Source: Chitinophagaceae bacterium (GTDB taxonomy: Bacteria; Bacteroidota; Bacteroidia; Chitinophagales; Chitinophagaceae). Taken from it: DNA of 64,000 bases. The stretch is from positions 257,532 through 321,531 of the forward strand of contig JALNZE010000002.1 of NCBI GenBank assembly GCA_023229465.1, given 5' to 3'. The position numbers were made by a program, and so were the translations under genes. Of the stretch, positions 51,871 through 60,902 are shown one piece after another. How positions within the stretch are numbered: position 1 is the stretch's first letter; each line of letters starts with the position of its first letter. The notes beneath the pieces are model-generated. The model saw only the letters and a list, made by a program, of their open reading frames with translations. It had not been told where the DNA came from and made no database searches.

Positions 51871-54342
51871 TTAACTATTAGTAAATGTTAAGTGCCATTT
51901 CATTTTTTCGCTTTTGGCTGCCGCTTCCTTACCGATAAATACAATACGATAATATTTACCTGCTGCCCAGGCATCTACGAAACTGTCGTAAAATTTACTG
52001 CCGGGATTACCACTTTGTCCGCCGGGATAAACACCATACGCTTCTATCTCATCTGTTAAATGCACAATCATCCGCCAGCTAGGGCCATGTGTTTCCTTGG
52101 CAGCATTGATAATGTGTTCCCCGCCACCAATGGGTAATTGCAACCTGCTTAATGCCGGCAGTTTTAATAAATGGTTCACTTTTGTGCTTTTGAACCTGGC
52201 CCATTCGAGACGGTCCTCTTTTTCCAATTTTACTAAATAGGTATAGGCTTTTTTGAAGGCAGCCAAAACATCATCATGAATCGTCTCTTTCTTATCGGTT
52301 GTATTAATATTGTCTTCAAATATAAAAGATGCGTTGCGAAGCAGACTCTCTAACAATGTTGGCGCATCCGGCCTGGGGAATGGCAATTTGCTTTTACTGA
52401 TTTCATCGCCCCATACTTCATTTTCCAGGCTATCCCATATGCATTTAAAAATGGTAGGGCCTTTTTCATTTACGTCTGACCGCAGGTTCCAATTGGCCAG
52501 TAGGTCAACATACTTTTTTTCATCAGCATTCAATGTGTTGATAGCAAGATATTTCAATAAAACAGGGCGGGCCATTTCGGCAAATACATTGTAGTTATCC
52601 ATTTGTAAATGCTGCATATCTTCCACCGTAATATTATTCATTTCCGAAAGTTTCCGGTTAATGATAATACCTCTGTACAATGGAAAATTATTGGCTGCTC
52701 CCAGGTAGTAAGGGTAGGTAGAATCGGTAGACATTTGGTTGGCACTGCTAACAAAACCTCTCCCGGGGTTTTTCATCATTGGGTTTTCTTCCAGCGGTAT
52801 AATTCCCTGCCAGGCATAACTATCGTCTGTTCCCGGCATCACAAAATCTCCCTGTCTTTCCCAGCGGGCAATAAAGGCACCCTGCTGTTTAATGGCTATA
52901 TCATTGGTTTTGGAGGCAAACACAAAATTCTGTCCGGGGCAGGACCATAAAGAAGTTGCATTGATGTATTCATCATAATTCTTTGACCGGTTCAGTTTAT
53001 AAAAGGTTTGTAAACCGGTACCGGGCATATTGGCTGTCCAGTGAACAGCCAGGTATTTACCATCGGTGCTGCTATTTTTATACGCATTATCATACATAAC
53101 CGGACCAAAAACGGTAAGTGCCATATTTTCTATAGACGCCGGTTTGCCCTTTACTTTGATGACTTCTTTTCTGTGTTCCGCTTGTGTCCATTCACCATTA
53201 TACATATACTCAGTTAAAGTGGAGTCTTTGAATTGTATATCATAATAATCCAGTACATCTCTGCCTGCATTGGTAACTCCCCAGGCTATGTTGTCGTTAA
53301 ATCCAATAATGACTGCCGGCGAACCGGGAAAACTGGCGCCATAGGTATTGTGAGAAGGTGTATTAATCTGTACTTCAAACCATAGTGATGGCAGATTTAG
53401 ACCCAGGTGAGGGTCGTTACACAATATAGGGCGGCCGCTTTTGGTTTTAGAACCCGATACTGCCCAGTTATTACTACCGTTGTCTTTATCAGGTACCACC
53501 GGTGCCATAGCCGTACTGGAAATGGTATACTTCAGGTAAACAGAATCTGAATTCAGGGGTGCAACAGGAATAATGGCAGGGTCAGCGAACAGGGTACCAC
53601 TGGGAATAATAGGATTAAGCGAATCATGCACATTCGGATACAGTTTATTAAAATCTTCATATCCGAAATAATTTTTAGCATTGGTCATCTTAAGGTCCGT
53701 AGCCGCGGCGCCACCGGTAAGGTCATACGACATGTACATCAAAAACAAATAGGTTTTCAAAGGTGTCCATGCCTCCGGTTTGTAATCCAGCAACTTGTAT
53801 TCAAAAGGAATTTGTTCAGGCTTAAGTGATTGGATATATGCATTTACGCCATCAGCATAAGCATCAACTGTAGCTTTCATTTCAGGATCAGTATCCATAT
53901 TGGCCATGGTTTGCTCGGCCCCATATACCATGCCTAACCTTCGGAAGAAGCGATCGGTAGCTAACCTTTCTTCGCCTACTATCTCGCTCAACCTGCCTGC
54001 GGCTACATGTGTTTGAAACTCCATCTGCCACAAGCGGAACTTTGCATGAATATAGCCCTGCACATAATAAGCATCCAGATCGTTTTCAGCATAAATATGC
54101 GGCACCAGGCGGTCATCCATAAAAACATCCACTTTACCTTTAAGGCCATTTAGCTTTAATTCACCTGAAAAATCTGTATTTGTTGATTCTGCATTCTGCC
54201 AGAAACCCAGTTGGGGAGAAAGAAAATATCCCAGGCGCGGCGTTTTACTTCCACCTACTGTCAACTGTGTATTGAGTACCAGAATCAGTCCGGCAGTACA
54301 CAATCCTGAGATCAAAAATGGAACAATTCTCATAGCAAACAT
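51871..54342 (-). CDS. Penicillin acylase family protein (Ntn hydrolase)
   Basis: 823 aa, N-terminal membrane/signal segment (IVPFLISGLCTAGLILVLNTQL). The prosegment contains DVFMDDRLVPHIYAENDLDAYYVQGYIHAKFRLWQMEF. The autoproteolytic N-terminal serine of the beta chain is in DNGSNNWAVSGSKT, followed by NDPHLGLNLPSLWFEVQI. GFNDNIAWGVTNAGRDVLDYY contains an oxyanion-hole segment. Such enzymes hydrolyse amides of acyl side chains, for example N-acyl-homoserine lactones or peptides, in the periplasm. The natural substrate is unknown. An alternative ATG at 54333 would remove three residues. Confidence 0.92.
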   Translation of the reverse strand: MFAMRIVPFLISGLCTAGLILVLNTQLTVGGSKTPRLGYFLSPQLGFWQNAESTNTDFSGELKLNGLKGKVDVFMDDRLVPHIYAENDLDAYYVQGYIHAKFRLWQMEFQTHVAAGRLSEIVGEERLATDRFFRRLGMVYGAEQTMANMDTDPEMKATVDAYADGVNAYIQSLKPEQIPFEYKLLDYKPEAWTPLKTYLFLMYMSYDLTGGAAATDLKMTNAKNYFGYEDFNKLYPNVHDSLNPIIPSGTLFADPAIIPVAPLNSDSVYLKYTISSTAMAPVVPDKDNGSNNWAVSGSKTKSGRPILCNDPHLGLNLPSLWFEVQINTPSHNTYGASFPGSPAVIIGFNDNIAWGVTNAGRDVLDYYDIQFKDSTLTEYMYNGEWTQAEHRKEVIKVKGKPASIENMALTVFGPVMYDNAYKNSSTDGKYLAVHWTANMPGTGLQTFYKLNRSKNYDEYINATSLWSCPGQNFVFASKTNDIAIKQQGAFIARWERQGDFVMPGTDDSYAWQGIIPLEENPMMKNPGRGFVSSANQMSTDSTYPYYLGAANNFPLYRGIIINRKLSEMNNITVEDMQHLQMDNYNVFAEMARPVLLKYLAINTLNADEKKYVDLLANWNLRSDVNEKGPTIFKCIWDSLENEVWGDEISKSKLPFPRPDAPTLLESLLRNASFIFEDNINTTDKKETIHDDVLAAFKKAYTYLVKLEKEDRLEWARFKSTKVNHLLKLPALSRLQLPIGGGEHIINAAKETHGPSWRMIVHLTDEIEAYGVYPGGQSGNPGSKFYDSFVDAWAAGKYYRIVFIGKEAAAKSEKMKWHLTFTNS

Positions 54343-54487
54343 TTAAGAAATGAAAATACAGATTTTTAAGCAGCCGGGAACAGAATATCTTTAGTCCAAA
54401 ATCGAAAGTACCTCAATACTTTTGTTCGGATTATTAAAGATTATTTACGAATAACTCCCCATATAACTCCGTATTTTTACTACCGCT

Positions 54488-55714
54488 ATGAAGCAATTCA
54501 ACGTACCAAATCTTTACCGCAGCTCACTAATCAGCAGTATTAAGCAGCAACGTAAGCAGCAGGATAAACTGAAGAAGGATTTCACACCCACGCTGCTAAA
54601 CCTGGGGCCTCTTCATATATACCTGGCGAGGCATTTTGGCTTCTGCTATGGCGTAGAGAATGCGATTGATATCGCTTTTACTACGATTGATGAAAACCCC
54701 GGCAAGCGTATTTTTTTATTGAGCGAAATGATCCATAATCCACAGGTTAATGCCGATCTGGTTAAGAAAGGTGTACGGTTTCTACAGGATACTTATGGCA
54801 AACAATTAATCCCATTTGATGAGTTAGATGCAAATGATGTGGTGATTATTCCGGCATTTGGTACCACACTCGAAATAGAATCATTGCTGAATAAAAAAGG
54901 CATCACTACCGCTAAATATAATACCACCTGCCCCTTTGTTGAAAAAGTGTGGAACCGTAGTGAGCAGATTGCCGTTAATGGATACAGTATTGTAGTACAT
55001 GGCAAACCCAAACATGAAGAAACAAGAGCTACTTTTTCACATGTATCCTCACATACACCAACCGTGGTGGTAAGTAATATGAGTGAAACAATAGCGCTTG
55101 CCGGATATATAACCGGTAAAAAACCTGCTCAGGATTTTTACACTGAATTTCAGGGCCGCTATTCAGCAGGCTTTGACAGTAACCTGCACCTGCAAAAAAT
55201 TGGCGTTGTAAACCAAACCACTCAATTAGCCAGTGACACGCAGGCAATATCAGATTACCTGAAAAGCGTAATGATACGGCATCATGGCCTCTCTGCCGCC
55301 ACTATTGGAGAGCATTTTGCAGACACAAGAGATACTTTATGCTATGCTACCAATGATAACCAGTCCGCTGTTACTAGCATGCTGGAAACAGCGGCTGAAA
55401 TGGCGATTGTGATTGGTGGACACAATAGCAGTAACAGCTCTCACCTGGTAGAATTATGCGAGAACAAATTGCCAACTTATTTTATTGATTCTGCAGACAG
55501 GCTTCTTAACACGAAGGAAATAGAAAATCGTAATTGGCAAACAAAAGAATTAAAAACTATTTCGAACTATCTGCCAGCTATTTCGCCAATGAGAATATTA
55601 ATCACCAGTGGAGCCAGTTGCCCGGATGCAGAAGTTGAAAAAGTAATCAGAAAACTGGCCGGTTTTTACGAAGTAGCTGAGAAACTGGATATTCTATCGG
55701 CTAAGTACCGGTAA
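54488..55714 (+). CDS. ispH: 4-hydroxy-3-methylbut-2-enyl diphosphate reductase
   Basis: 408 aa, the long plant/cyanobacterial-type form rather than the ~316-aa E. coli form. Cluster cysteines are in FGFCYGVENAIDIA, NTTCPFVEKVW and TSGASCPDAEVE. HGKPKHEETRATFSH and NQTTQLASDT are the corresponding active-site segments. It catalyses the last step of the MEP pathway, giving IPP and DMAPP, the precursors used by the UbiA-type prenyltransferase encoded earlier. A TATTTTTA -7-like box lies 8 nt before the ATG. Confidence 0.95.
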   Translation: MKQFNVPNLYRSSLISSIKQQRKQQDKLKKDFTPTLLNLGPLHIYLARHFGFCYGVENAIDIAFTTIDENPGKRIFLLSEMIHNPQVNADLVKKGVRFLQDTYGKQLIPFDELDANDVVIIPAFGTTLEIESLLNKKGITTAKYNTTCPFVEKVWNRSEQIAVNGYSIVVHGKPKHEETRATFSHVSSHTPTVVVSNMSETIALAGYITGKKPAQDFYTEFQGRYSAGFDSNLHLQKIGVVNQTTQLASDTQAISDYLKSVMIRHHGLSAATIGEHFADTRDTLCYATNDNQSAVTSMLETAAEMAIVIGGHNSSNSSHLVELCENKLPTYFIDSADRLLNTKEIENRNWQTKELKTISNYLPAISPMRILITSGASCPDAEVEKVIRKLAGFYEVAEKLDILSAKYR

Positions 55715-55829
55715 AAAATCATTTTTTTTTGAACGGTATATTTTTAATAGGATAGTTTCCAATCACCCCTATTTATACTGGTCGTACCCGGATATTAACT
55801 ATCTTGAAACTTATATTAATTGTTGATTT

Positions 55830-56684
55830 ATGAAAACTGCTTACTTATTCATCGCCATTTTCTTGCTGCCATCCGTCGTTTTTAGTCAACAAAAGCCTGC
55901 TTATATATTGTATAATGCCAAAGGCAAAAAAATAGGGTATGAAAAAATGATTAGTGTACTCGGTAAGAAGGATATCGTACTATTTGGAGAATTTCACAAT
56001 AATCCAATCACCCACTGGCTGCAATTAGAAGTGACTACTTCACTCAAGCAAACGCGCGATCTGGTACTGGGAGCGGAAATGTTTGAACAGGATAACCAAC
56101 CGGCACTGGACCTTTATCTGCAAGGTAAGATCAAAGCAAAAGGATTGGATTCATTGGCCCGCTTATGGAAAAACTATCCTACTGATTATGCGCCACTGGT
56201 AAATTTTGCTAAAGAACATAACCTCGCTTTTGCCGCGTCCAACGTTCCCAGAAGATATGCCTCCCTGGTTGCCAAAGGAGGTTTTGAAGCCCTGGACACC
56301 ATTTCAGCGAAAGAAAAACAATGGTTAGCTCCCCTTCCAATAGTGTATGATGCCGAATTACCCGGTTATAAAAAAATGATTGAAATGATGGGTGGACATG
56401 GAGGCGCCAACTTACCAAAAGCCCAGGCTATCAAGGATGCGACTATGGCTCATTTTATTTTACAGTACTATAAAACCGGCAGCCTTTTCATTCACTATAA
56501 CGGATCCTATCATTCAGATAATTATGAAGGCATACTCTGGTACCTGAAAAATAAACAGCCCGGACTAAAATATGGTACCATCACCACCGTATCACAGAAA
56601 GATATCACTGCTTTATTAGCGGAAAATAAAGGGAAAGCAGATTTTATCATTTGTGTGGATGAAAATATGACCACCACCTATTAA
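55830..56684 (+). CDS. ChaN/Tiki-superfamily secreted protein
   Basis: 284 aa with signal peptide (AYLFIAIFLLPSVVFSQ). The ChaN-family start is seen in DIVLFGEFHNNPITHWLQLEV, followed by LGAEMFEQDNQPALDLYL, LAFAASNVPRRYASLVAKGGF and FIHYNGSYHSDNYEGILWYL. These match the haem-binding, erythromycin-esterase-like Tiki fold; conserved GEFH, EMFE and NGSYHSD (histidines) may bind haem or metal. The cysteine of the lipobox is absent, so it is periplasmic rather than a lipoprotein. Function in iron handling is inferred. It lies 115 bp after ispH. Confidence 0.82.
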   Translation: MKTAYLFIAIFLLPSVVFSQQKPAYILYNAKGKKIGYEKMISVLGKKDIVLFGEFHNNPITHWLQLEVTTSLKQTRDLVLGAEMFEQDNQPALDLYLQGKIKAKGLDSLARLWKNYPTDYAPLVNFAKEHNLAFAASNVPRRYASLVAKGGFEALDTISAKEKQWLAPLPIVYDAELPGYKKMIEMMGGHGGANLPKAQAIKDATMAHFILQYYKTGSLFIHYNGSYHSDNYEGILWYLKNKQPGLKYGTITTVSQKDITALLAENKGKADFIICVDENMTTTY

Positions 56685-56750
56685 GGGCATGTTGATTCCG
56701 CTTTCTTAGTATAAAAAAGCTTATTTTGTTTACAAATAGCAACCGGTTCA

Positions 56751-57350
56751 ATGCTTCGGAAATGTATATTGGTATGTTTTTTCTTTAGCTTCATTTTTGG
56801 CAGGTTATACAGCCAGGCACTAACGGTTGACAGGTATACCAACCAGTTGCTCTTTAATATTTTCAAAGAGCAACCGGATTCCTCCATTCTTGATTTTAGT
56901 AAACAATATCTTCCCTCTCTTGCAGAAAAGAAAAAAAAAGACGGTATTCCGGCATCAACCCCCTTGCTGAGTGGCCAGCATAAGTATGCAGAGATCCATT
57001 CTTTCATTTTCGCCAGGCACCCTTTTTTAAAAACAAGCTTTACTTCAGGAAAATTGGAATTCTTCTGCCTGCGCAACAATAATGCGAAAGATAGTCAGGT
57101 AACGAATGTAAAATTCTGGCTTGAATTTGATACGCAACCAGAAGCGGAAATGGCTTTTTCAAACATGATTGAAACTTTCATCCCAATCAGCACCCAAAAA
57201 AAGTTCAGCAGCACCAATGGCTCACAAAAAGCTGAATTTTCAGATGAGAAAGAAACGAATGGATTTGGTAAAATACGTATCCGGTTAACAGCAGATAACC
57301 TGGACCGGCATACATTTAAGATACTTCTCGAAACAGAGAATGATTTGTAG
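56751..57350 (+). CDS. Secreted protein of unknown function
   Basis: 199 aa. N-terminal signal (CILVCFFFSFIFGRLYSQ). The mature part contains YTNQLLFNIFKEQPDSSILDFSKQYLPSLAEKKKK near residues 25-60, FFCLRNNNAKDSQVTNVKFWLEFDTQPEAEMAFSNMIETF near 105-145, and a basic end. No family is recognised and no catalytic motif is seen. It is convergent with cmk, 10 bp apart, and 66 bp after the ChaN-like gene. Real coding is supported by the signal peptide and consistent codon use. Confidence 0.65.
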   Translation: MLRKCILVCFFFSFIFGRLYSQALTVDRYTNQLLFNIFKEQPDSSILDFSKQYLPSLAEKKKKDGIPASTPLLSGQHKYAEIHSFIFARHPFLKTSFTSGKLEFFCLRNNNAKDSQVTNVKFWLEFDTQPEAEMAFSNMIETFIPISTQKKFSSTNGSQKAEFSDEKETNGFGKIRIRLTADNLDRHTFKILLETENDL

Positions 57351-57360
57351 TCATTTTCTG

Positions 57361-58041
57361 CTACTGAGCTATTTTTTCTTTGGCCCATTGTAAAACGATA
57401 GCCAGTTGCTCTTCACGGGTAAGGTTTGAATTATCCAGTTCAAGGGCATCCTCCGCTTTTCTAAGCGGACTATACTCCCGGTTACTATCTGTATAATCCC
57501 GCATTTCAAGATTGGCTTTTACGTCTTCGATAGTGATACCCGGATTTTTGGCATACATTTCTTTGAACCTCCTTTCCACACGTACGGCCGGATCGGCAGT
57601 TACAAAAACTTTTAATTCAGCATCCGGAAAAACGGTGGTGCCAATATCTCTGCCATCCATCACTATTTTTTTTTGTTTACCCATCTCCTGTTGCTGCGCC
57701 ACAGCAAATTCGCGCACTTCCTTTAAAGCCGATACCTCACTCACATGTTCACTCACCAGCATATCACGAATAAGCGCCTCTACATTTTCATCGTTTAAAT
57801 ACATATCACAATTCCCGGTCAATTCATTGTATTGAAATGCCAGACTGATCCCGCCAAGGGCTTTATGGATCGCTTTTTCATGCGCTATGTTTACACGCAG
57901 TCGCAAAAAATATAAAGTGATGGCACGATACATAGCCCCACTGTCAATAAAAACATAATTCAGTTCTGAAGCCAACTGCCTGGCCAGTGTACTTTTACCG
58001 CAGGAAGAATAGCCATCTAAAGTGATAATAATATCTCGCAT
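57361..58041 (-). CDS. cmk: Cytidylate kinase
   Basis: 226 aa. P-loop GYSSCGKSTLARQLA near residues 9-23, the CMP-binding FIDSGAMYRAITLYFLR, VVMDGRDIGTTVFPDAELKVFVTAD and the lid region RDYTDSNREYSPLRKAEDALELD. It phosphorylates CMP and dCMP. The ATG at 58041 is directly preceded by seven T that terminate a hairpin (58042-58075); an inexact promoter, TTG (58107-58109), 19 nt, CAACTTTG (58080-58087), lies just before it. Confidence 0.95.
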   Translation of the reverse strand: MRDIIITLDGYSSCGKSTLARQLASELNYVFIDSGAMYRAITLYFLRLRVNIAHEKAIHKALGGISLAFQYNELTGNCDMYLNDENVEALIRDMLVSEHVSEVSALKEVREFAVAQQQEMGKQKKIVMDGRDIGTTVFPDAELKVFVTADPAVRVERRFKEMYAKNPGITIEDVKANLEMRDYTDSNREYSPLRKAEDALELDNSNLTREEQLAIVLQWAKEKIAQ

Positions 58042-58075
58042 AAAAAAATAGCCGGGCTGCTTGGGGTTCCGGCTA
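58042..58075 (-). terminator. Terminator/attenuator-like hairpin touching the cmk start
   Basis: Inverted repeat TAGCCGG (58049-58055) / CCGGCTA (58069-58075), 13-nt loop, followed on the minus strand by seven T (58048 to 58042), and then the cmk ATG (58041-58039). It could end transcripts of the upstream gene or control cmk. Confidence 0.65.
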
Positions 58076-58079
58076 AAAG

Positions 58080-58109
58080 CAAAGTTGCACTAAAATAAAC
58101 TATGCGCAA
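58080..58109 (-). promoter_or_regulatory. Possible cmk promoter
   Basis: Minus strand TTG (58107-58109), 19 nt, CAACTTTG (58080-58087), one mismatch to TAnnTTTG. The predicted start would fall at the 5' edge of the hairpin just before cmk. Confidence 0.35.
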
Positions 58110-58215
58110 AAAGATCAGGAAAATCAGAGATTACCCCATTCACACCCATTTTTTTTAACTCATGAATCTTGTCAATATCATTCACAGTCCGGGAAACCAG
58201 GCTGATTCCGGCATC
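58090..58215 (-). pseudogene. Remnant of glycerophosphodiester phosphodiesterase C-terminus
   Basis: In the frame shifted relative to the PaiB-like gene, the minus strand reads DAGISLVSRTVNDIDKIHEL, followed by KKMGVNGVISDFPD and a stop at 58090. TVND and a GVNGVISDFPD end are the hallmark C-terminus of GDPD enzymes. Only about 40 codons remain; an in-frame stop lies just upstream and no start exists. It begins where the PaiB-like protein normally ends, so a deletion seems to have joined the two genes and removed the original paiB stop. Confidence 0.65.
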
Positions 58216-58819
58216 TATTCATTGCTTCAGCAACCGCTTTCGACTCATAATCGCCGTTTTGTAGCCTTTCAACGATGTTTTCAAAACTTTTTTTATCCCT
58301 GTTCTGGCTCAGTTTGAAAACATGGTCCAGGGAAGTTACTTTTATTTCGAATGCTACGATGGCTTTTGTTAAACGCCTTACATATTCATCAGGCAATTCT
58401 TTATAGAGGGAGGGAGAGGAAGGATTATTTTCATAATGAGAGGTCAATTCATCCAGCATAACCAATAGCGCGGCATCATCTAAAAACAACAATTCGCCTT
58501 TGGCATGAACGGTCATGTAATTCCAGGTAGATGCCTGTTGCTTATTTTCATACCAACTGGCGCTCACATAGGCATGTGGACCCGTAAAAACCGCCAGTAC
58601 TTCTTTATTTTTTTCGAAAGCCCGATGATGGTCGGCGCCTTTCATAATATGACCATGAAGAAATAACTGCCCGTCTCTTTCAACAAACAATAATGGGATC
58701 TGTGTGGCAACCGGCTTCTGTTCCCCATCAACACCCATTATGAGCGCAAAGGAATGTTGCTTCATAAATGCCAGTACAACTGCTCCCTCTTTTTCTTTAA
58801 AGTATGGTAGATTATACAT
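58178..58819 (-). CDS. FMN-binding (PaiB-like) protein
   Basis: 213 aa. MYNLPYFKE start, FALIMGVDGEQKPVATQIPLLF, HGHIMKGADHHRAFEKNKEVLAVFTGPHAYVSASWYEN, and ASTWNYMTVHAKGEL are typical of the PaiB/FMN-binding split-barrel family. In Bacillus it is linked to regulation of sporulation and protease genes; here a flavin-binding reductase-like role is equally possible. The final ten or so residues (after AEAMNR) appear to be read out of frame through a GDPD remnant, so the native C-terminus may have been slightly different. Confidence 0.85.
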   Translation of the reverse strand: MYNLPYFKEKEGAVVLAFMKQHSFALIMGVDGEQKPVATQIPLLFVERDGQLFLHGHIMKGADHHRAFEKNKEVLAVFTGPHAYVSASWYENKQQASTWNYMTVHAKGELLFLDDAALLVMLDELTSHYENNPSSPSLYKELPDEYVRRLTKAIVAFEIKVTSLDHVFKLSQNRDKKSFENIVERLQNGDYESKAVAEAMNRCRNQPGFPDCE

Positions 58820-58940
58820 GGTTCTAAGGTAATAAATCTGTTTACGTTACGACTGGCTATTTCTTTTCCCTTGCTAAACAGCGAACAAAAAGTACAGGTG
58901 TGCGACGCAACCAATGCCCAACCAAAGAACAGAAGCCCGG

Positions 58941-60038
58941 CTACTTAATCATTGTAATTAATTGGGTTGTGGGAATATTCGCATTTCGTTTGGCAATATT
59001 CCTGACAGCAGCCGAAACAAAATTTCTGAATGCCTGTTTACTGATCTCATCATTGCCCACCATTGCCGGCAAGCCGCTATCGCCACCTTCCCGTATGCTT
59101 TGTACCAAAGGAACCTGACCAAGAAAAGACAGATCATATTCTTCTGCCAGTTTTTTACCGCCTTCTTTTCCAAACAGGTAATATTTATTATCCGGTAACT
59201 CTGCCGGGGTAAACCATGACATATTTTCTACCAATCCGATAATAGGCACATTAATCTGCGCCTGGCCAAACATGGCAATGGCTTTTTTCGCATCGGCCAG
59301 CGCCACATTTTGAGGGGTGGTAACAATAACCACGCCGGTTACAGGCACGGTTTGCATAAGGGTTAAATGAATATCGCCGGTGCCGGGTGGCATATCAATA
59401 ACCAGGTAATCGAGCTCGCCCCAGTCAACATCGGTAATAAACTGCCGGATGGCGCTGCTAGCCATCGGGCCCCGCCATACCACTGCATTCTTTTCATCCA
59501 CCAATAAACCAATACTGATGAGGCTGATGCCATATTTTTTGAGGGGAACAATCATGCCTTTGCCATCCACTTCCTTCATCAGGGGGCGCTCACCCCTTAC
59601 GCCAAACATCATGGGTACACTGGGACCGTAAATATCTGCATCCATCAAACCTACAGATGCGCCTCCTTCAGCCAGTGCCAATGCAAGATTGGACGCGATG
59701 GTGCTCTTACCTACTCCTCCCTTACCACTCACTACCGCAATAATATTCTTAACCCCTGCCAATACCTGCTGATTATCCTTTCGGGTTGAAGTAGTGTTGG
59801 CTGTAAAATTCACTGTTATGATGGCTTCTTTGTTCACAAGAATTTTAATGGCATTCTCACTGGCTGTACGCATCAAATCTTTCATAGGGCAGGCAGGGGT
59901 GGTTAGAATGATGGTAAAACTCACCTCATTACCCTTAATGGCTATGTCTTTCACCATATTCAGGGTTACCAGGTCCTTACCCAAATCAGGCTCCTGCACA
60001 TTGCTTAATGCCTTCAGTATAGCTGCTTCTGTCATCAT
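58941..60038 (-). CDS. mrp: Mrp/NBP35-type iron-sulfur carrier ATPase
   Basis: 365 aa. An N-terminal MIP18/DUF59 domain (ILKALSNVQEPDLGKDLVTLNMVKDI, residues about 7-85) is fused to the P-loop ATPase: VVSGKGGVGKSTIASNLALAL, MDADIYGPSVPMMFG, VIDMPPGTGDIHLTLMQTVP, and GLVENMSWFTP. Members carry or insert Fe-S clusters into apo-proteins in the cytoplasm. The usual CxxC metal site of the family is not seen in this region (GLVENMSWFTPAELPDNKYYLFG has none), which is common in DUF59-fused Bacteroidota members. Confidence 0.9.
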   Translation of the reverse strand: MMTEAAILKALSNVQEPDLGKDLVTLNMVKDIAIKGNEVSFTIILTTPACPMKDLMRTASENAIKILVNKEAIITVNFTANTTSTRKDNQQVLAGVKNIIAVVSGKGGVGKSTIASNLALALAEGGASVGLMDADIYGPSVPMMFGVRGERPLMKEVDGKGMIVPLKKYGISLISIGLLVDEKNAVVWRGPMASSAIRQFITDVDWGELDYLVIDMPPGTGDIHLTLMQTVPVTGVVIVTTPQNVALADAKKAIAMFGQAQINVPIIGLVENMSWFTPAELPDNKYYLFGKEGGKKLAEEYDLSFLGQVPLVQSIREGGDSGLPAMVGNDEISKQAFRNFVSAAVRNIAKRNANIPTTQLITMIK

Positions 60039-60153
60039 GAAAGTTTTTGTTAAAAAAGAATTGAGTTTGCAAAGTTAACCCCTGGCATCTTTACTTTGTC
60101 CGGAATTTAACCGGAAGAAAGCATTTGTATCGTATTTTTTGTACAAAGGCCTG

Positions 60154-60161
60154 TATTTTTG
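60154..60161 (+). promoter_or_regulatory. -7 element before the CarboxypepD-like gene
   Basis: TATTTTTG, perfect TAnnTTTG match, ending 6 nt before the ATG at 60168, again placing the transcription start on or next to the start codon. Confidence 0.4.
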
Positions 60162-60167
60162 ACCAGC

Positions 60168-60812
60168 ATGAAGAAACCACTACGATACATTTTATTATTG
60201 TTTGTTGTACTTACGATTGAAAAAGGCTTTTCTCAGGTAAGCCCCTACCGCGATTCTGTGGTACAATTGTATGGGGTGGTTATGACGGCAGACAGCCTGC
60301 AGGGTATCCCCTCCTGTAGTGTGATCGTAGAAGGCAAAGGCCGGGGTACCATTACCAGCTATGATGGTGTATTTTCCATCGTGGTATTAAAAGGGGAAAG
60401 GATTACTTTCTCCAGCATTGGTTTTAAGAACCGAAGCATACAGATCCCTTATAACCTTACCGAAAATCAATACAGTGTTATCCAGTTACTAATAAGTGAT
60501 ACGGCCTACCTGCCGGCCACCATACTCAAACCCAGGCCCACCAGGGAACAATTTGAAAGGGATTTTGTGAATAATAAAGTAACAGACGACTTGTATGAAA
60601 CGGCCAGGAAAAACCTGGATGAAACCCAACGCCGCGTATTAATAGCCAACTTACCCTCTGATGGCAGGGAAGCGGTTAATTTTCAGCTTCGCCAGCAGGC
60701 TAATAAAGCCTACTATTCCGGCCAGCTTCCTCCAATGAATATCCTGAACCCTGCCGCATGGGCAGATTTTATACAGGCATGGAAAAGGGGCGACTTTAAG
60801 AAGAAGAAATAA
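60168..60812 (+). CDS. Secreted carboxypeptidase-regulatory-like domain protein
   Basis: About 214 aa from the ATG at 60168; the longer frame starts at TTG. Signal peptide (PLRYILLLFVVLTIEKGFSQ), then a CarboxypepD_reg-like beta-sandwich (VVMTADSLQGIPSCSVIVEG, GTITSYDGVFSIVVLKGERITFSSIGFKNR) at about 30-110. The C-terminal half is helical and charged (LYETARKNLDETQRRVLIANL, PAAWADFIQAWKRGDFKKKK). Function unknown; widespread in Bacteroidota as stand-alone proteins. Confidence 0.8.
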   Translation: MKKPLRYILLLFVVLTIEKGFSQVSPYRDSVVQLYGVVMTADSLQGIPSCSVIVEGKGRGTITSYDGVFSIVVLKGERITFSSIGFKNRSIQIPYNLTENQYSVIQLLISDTAYLPATILKPRPTREQFERDFVNNKVTDDLYETARKNLDETQRRVLIANLPSDGREAVNFQLRQQANKAYYSGQLPPMNILNPAAWADFIQAWKRGDFKKKK

Positions 60813-60852
60813 AATCCTTTTAAATAATTCTTCTCACAGGCAACTAAGATTT

Positions 60853-60860
60853 TACATTTG
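60853..60860 (+). promoter_or_regulatory. -7 element of the hbd-ydcF operon
   Basis: TACATTTG, a perfect TAnnTTTG match, giving a leader of about 36 nt to the ATG at 60903. No clear TTG at -33. Confidence 0.4.
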
Positions 60861-60902
60861 CTATAAGCGGGATTGCCCGATCAGTTAAAATATACCCTTA
60901 TC

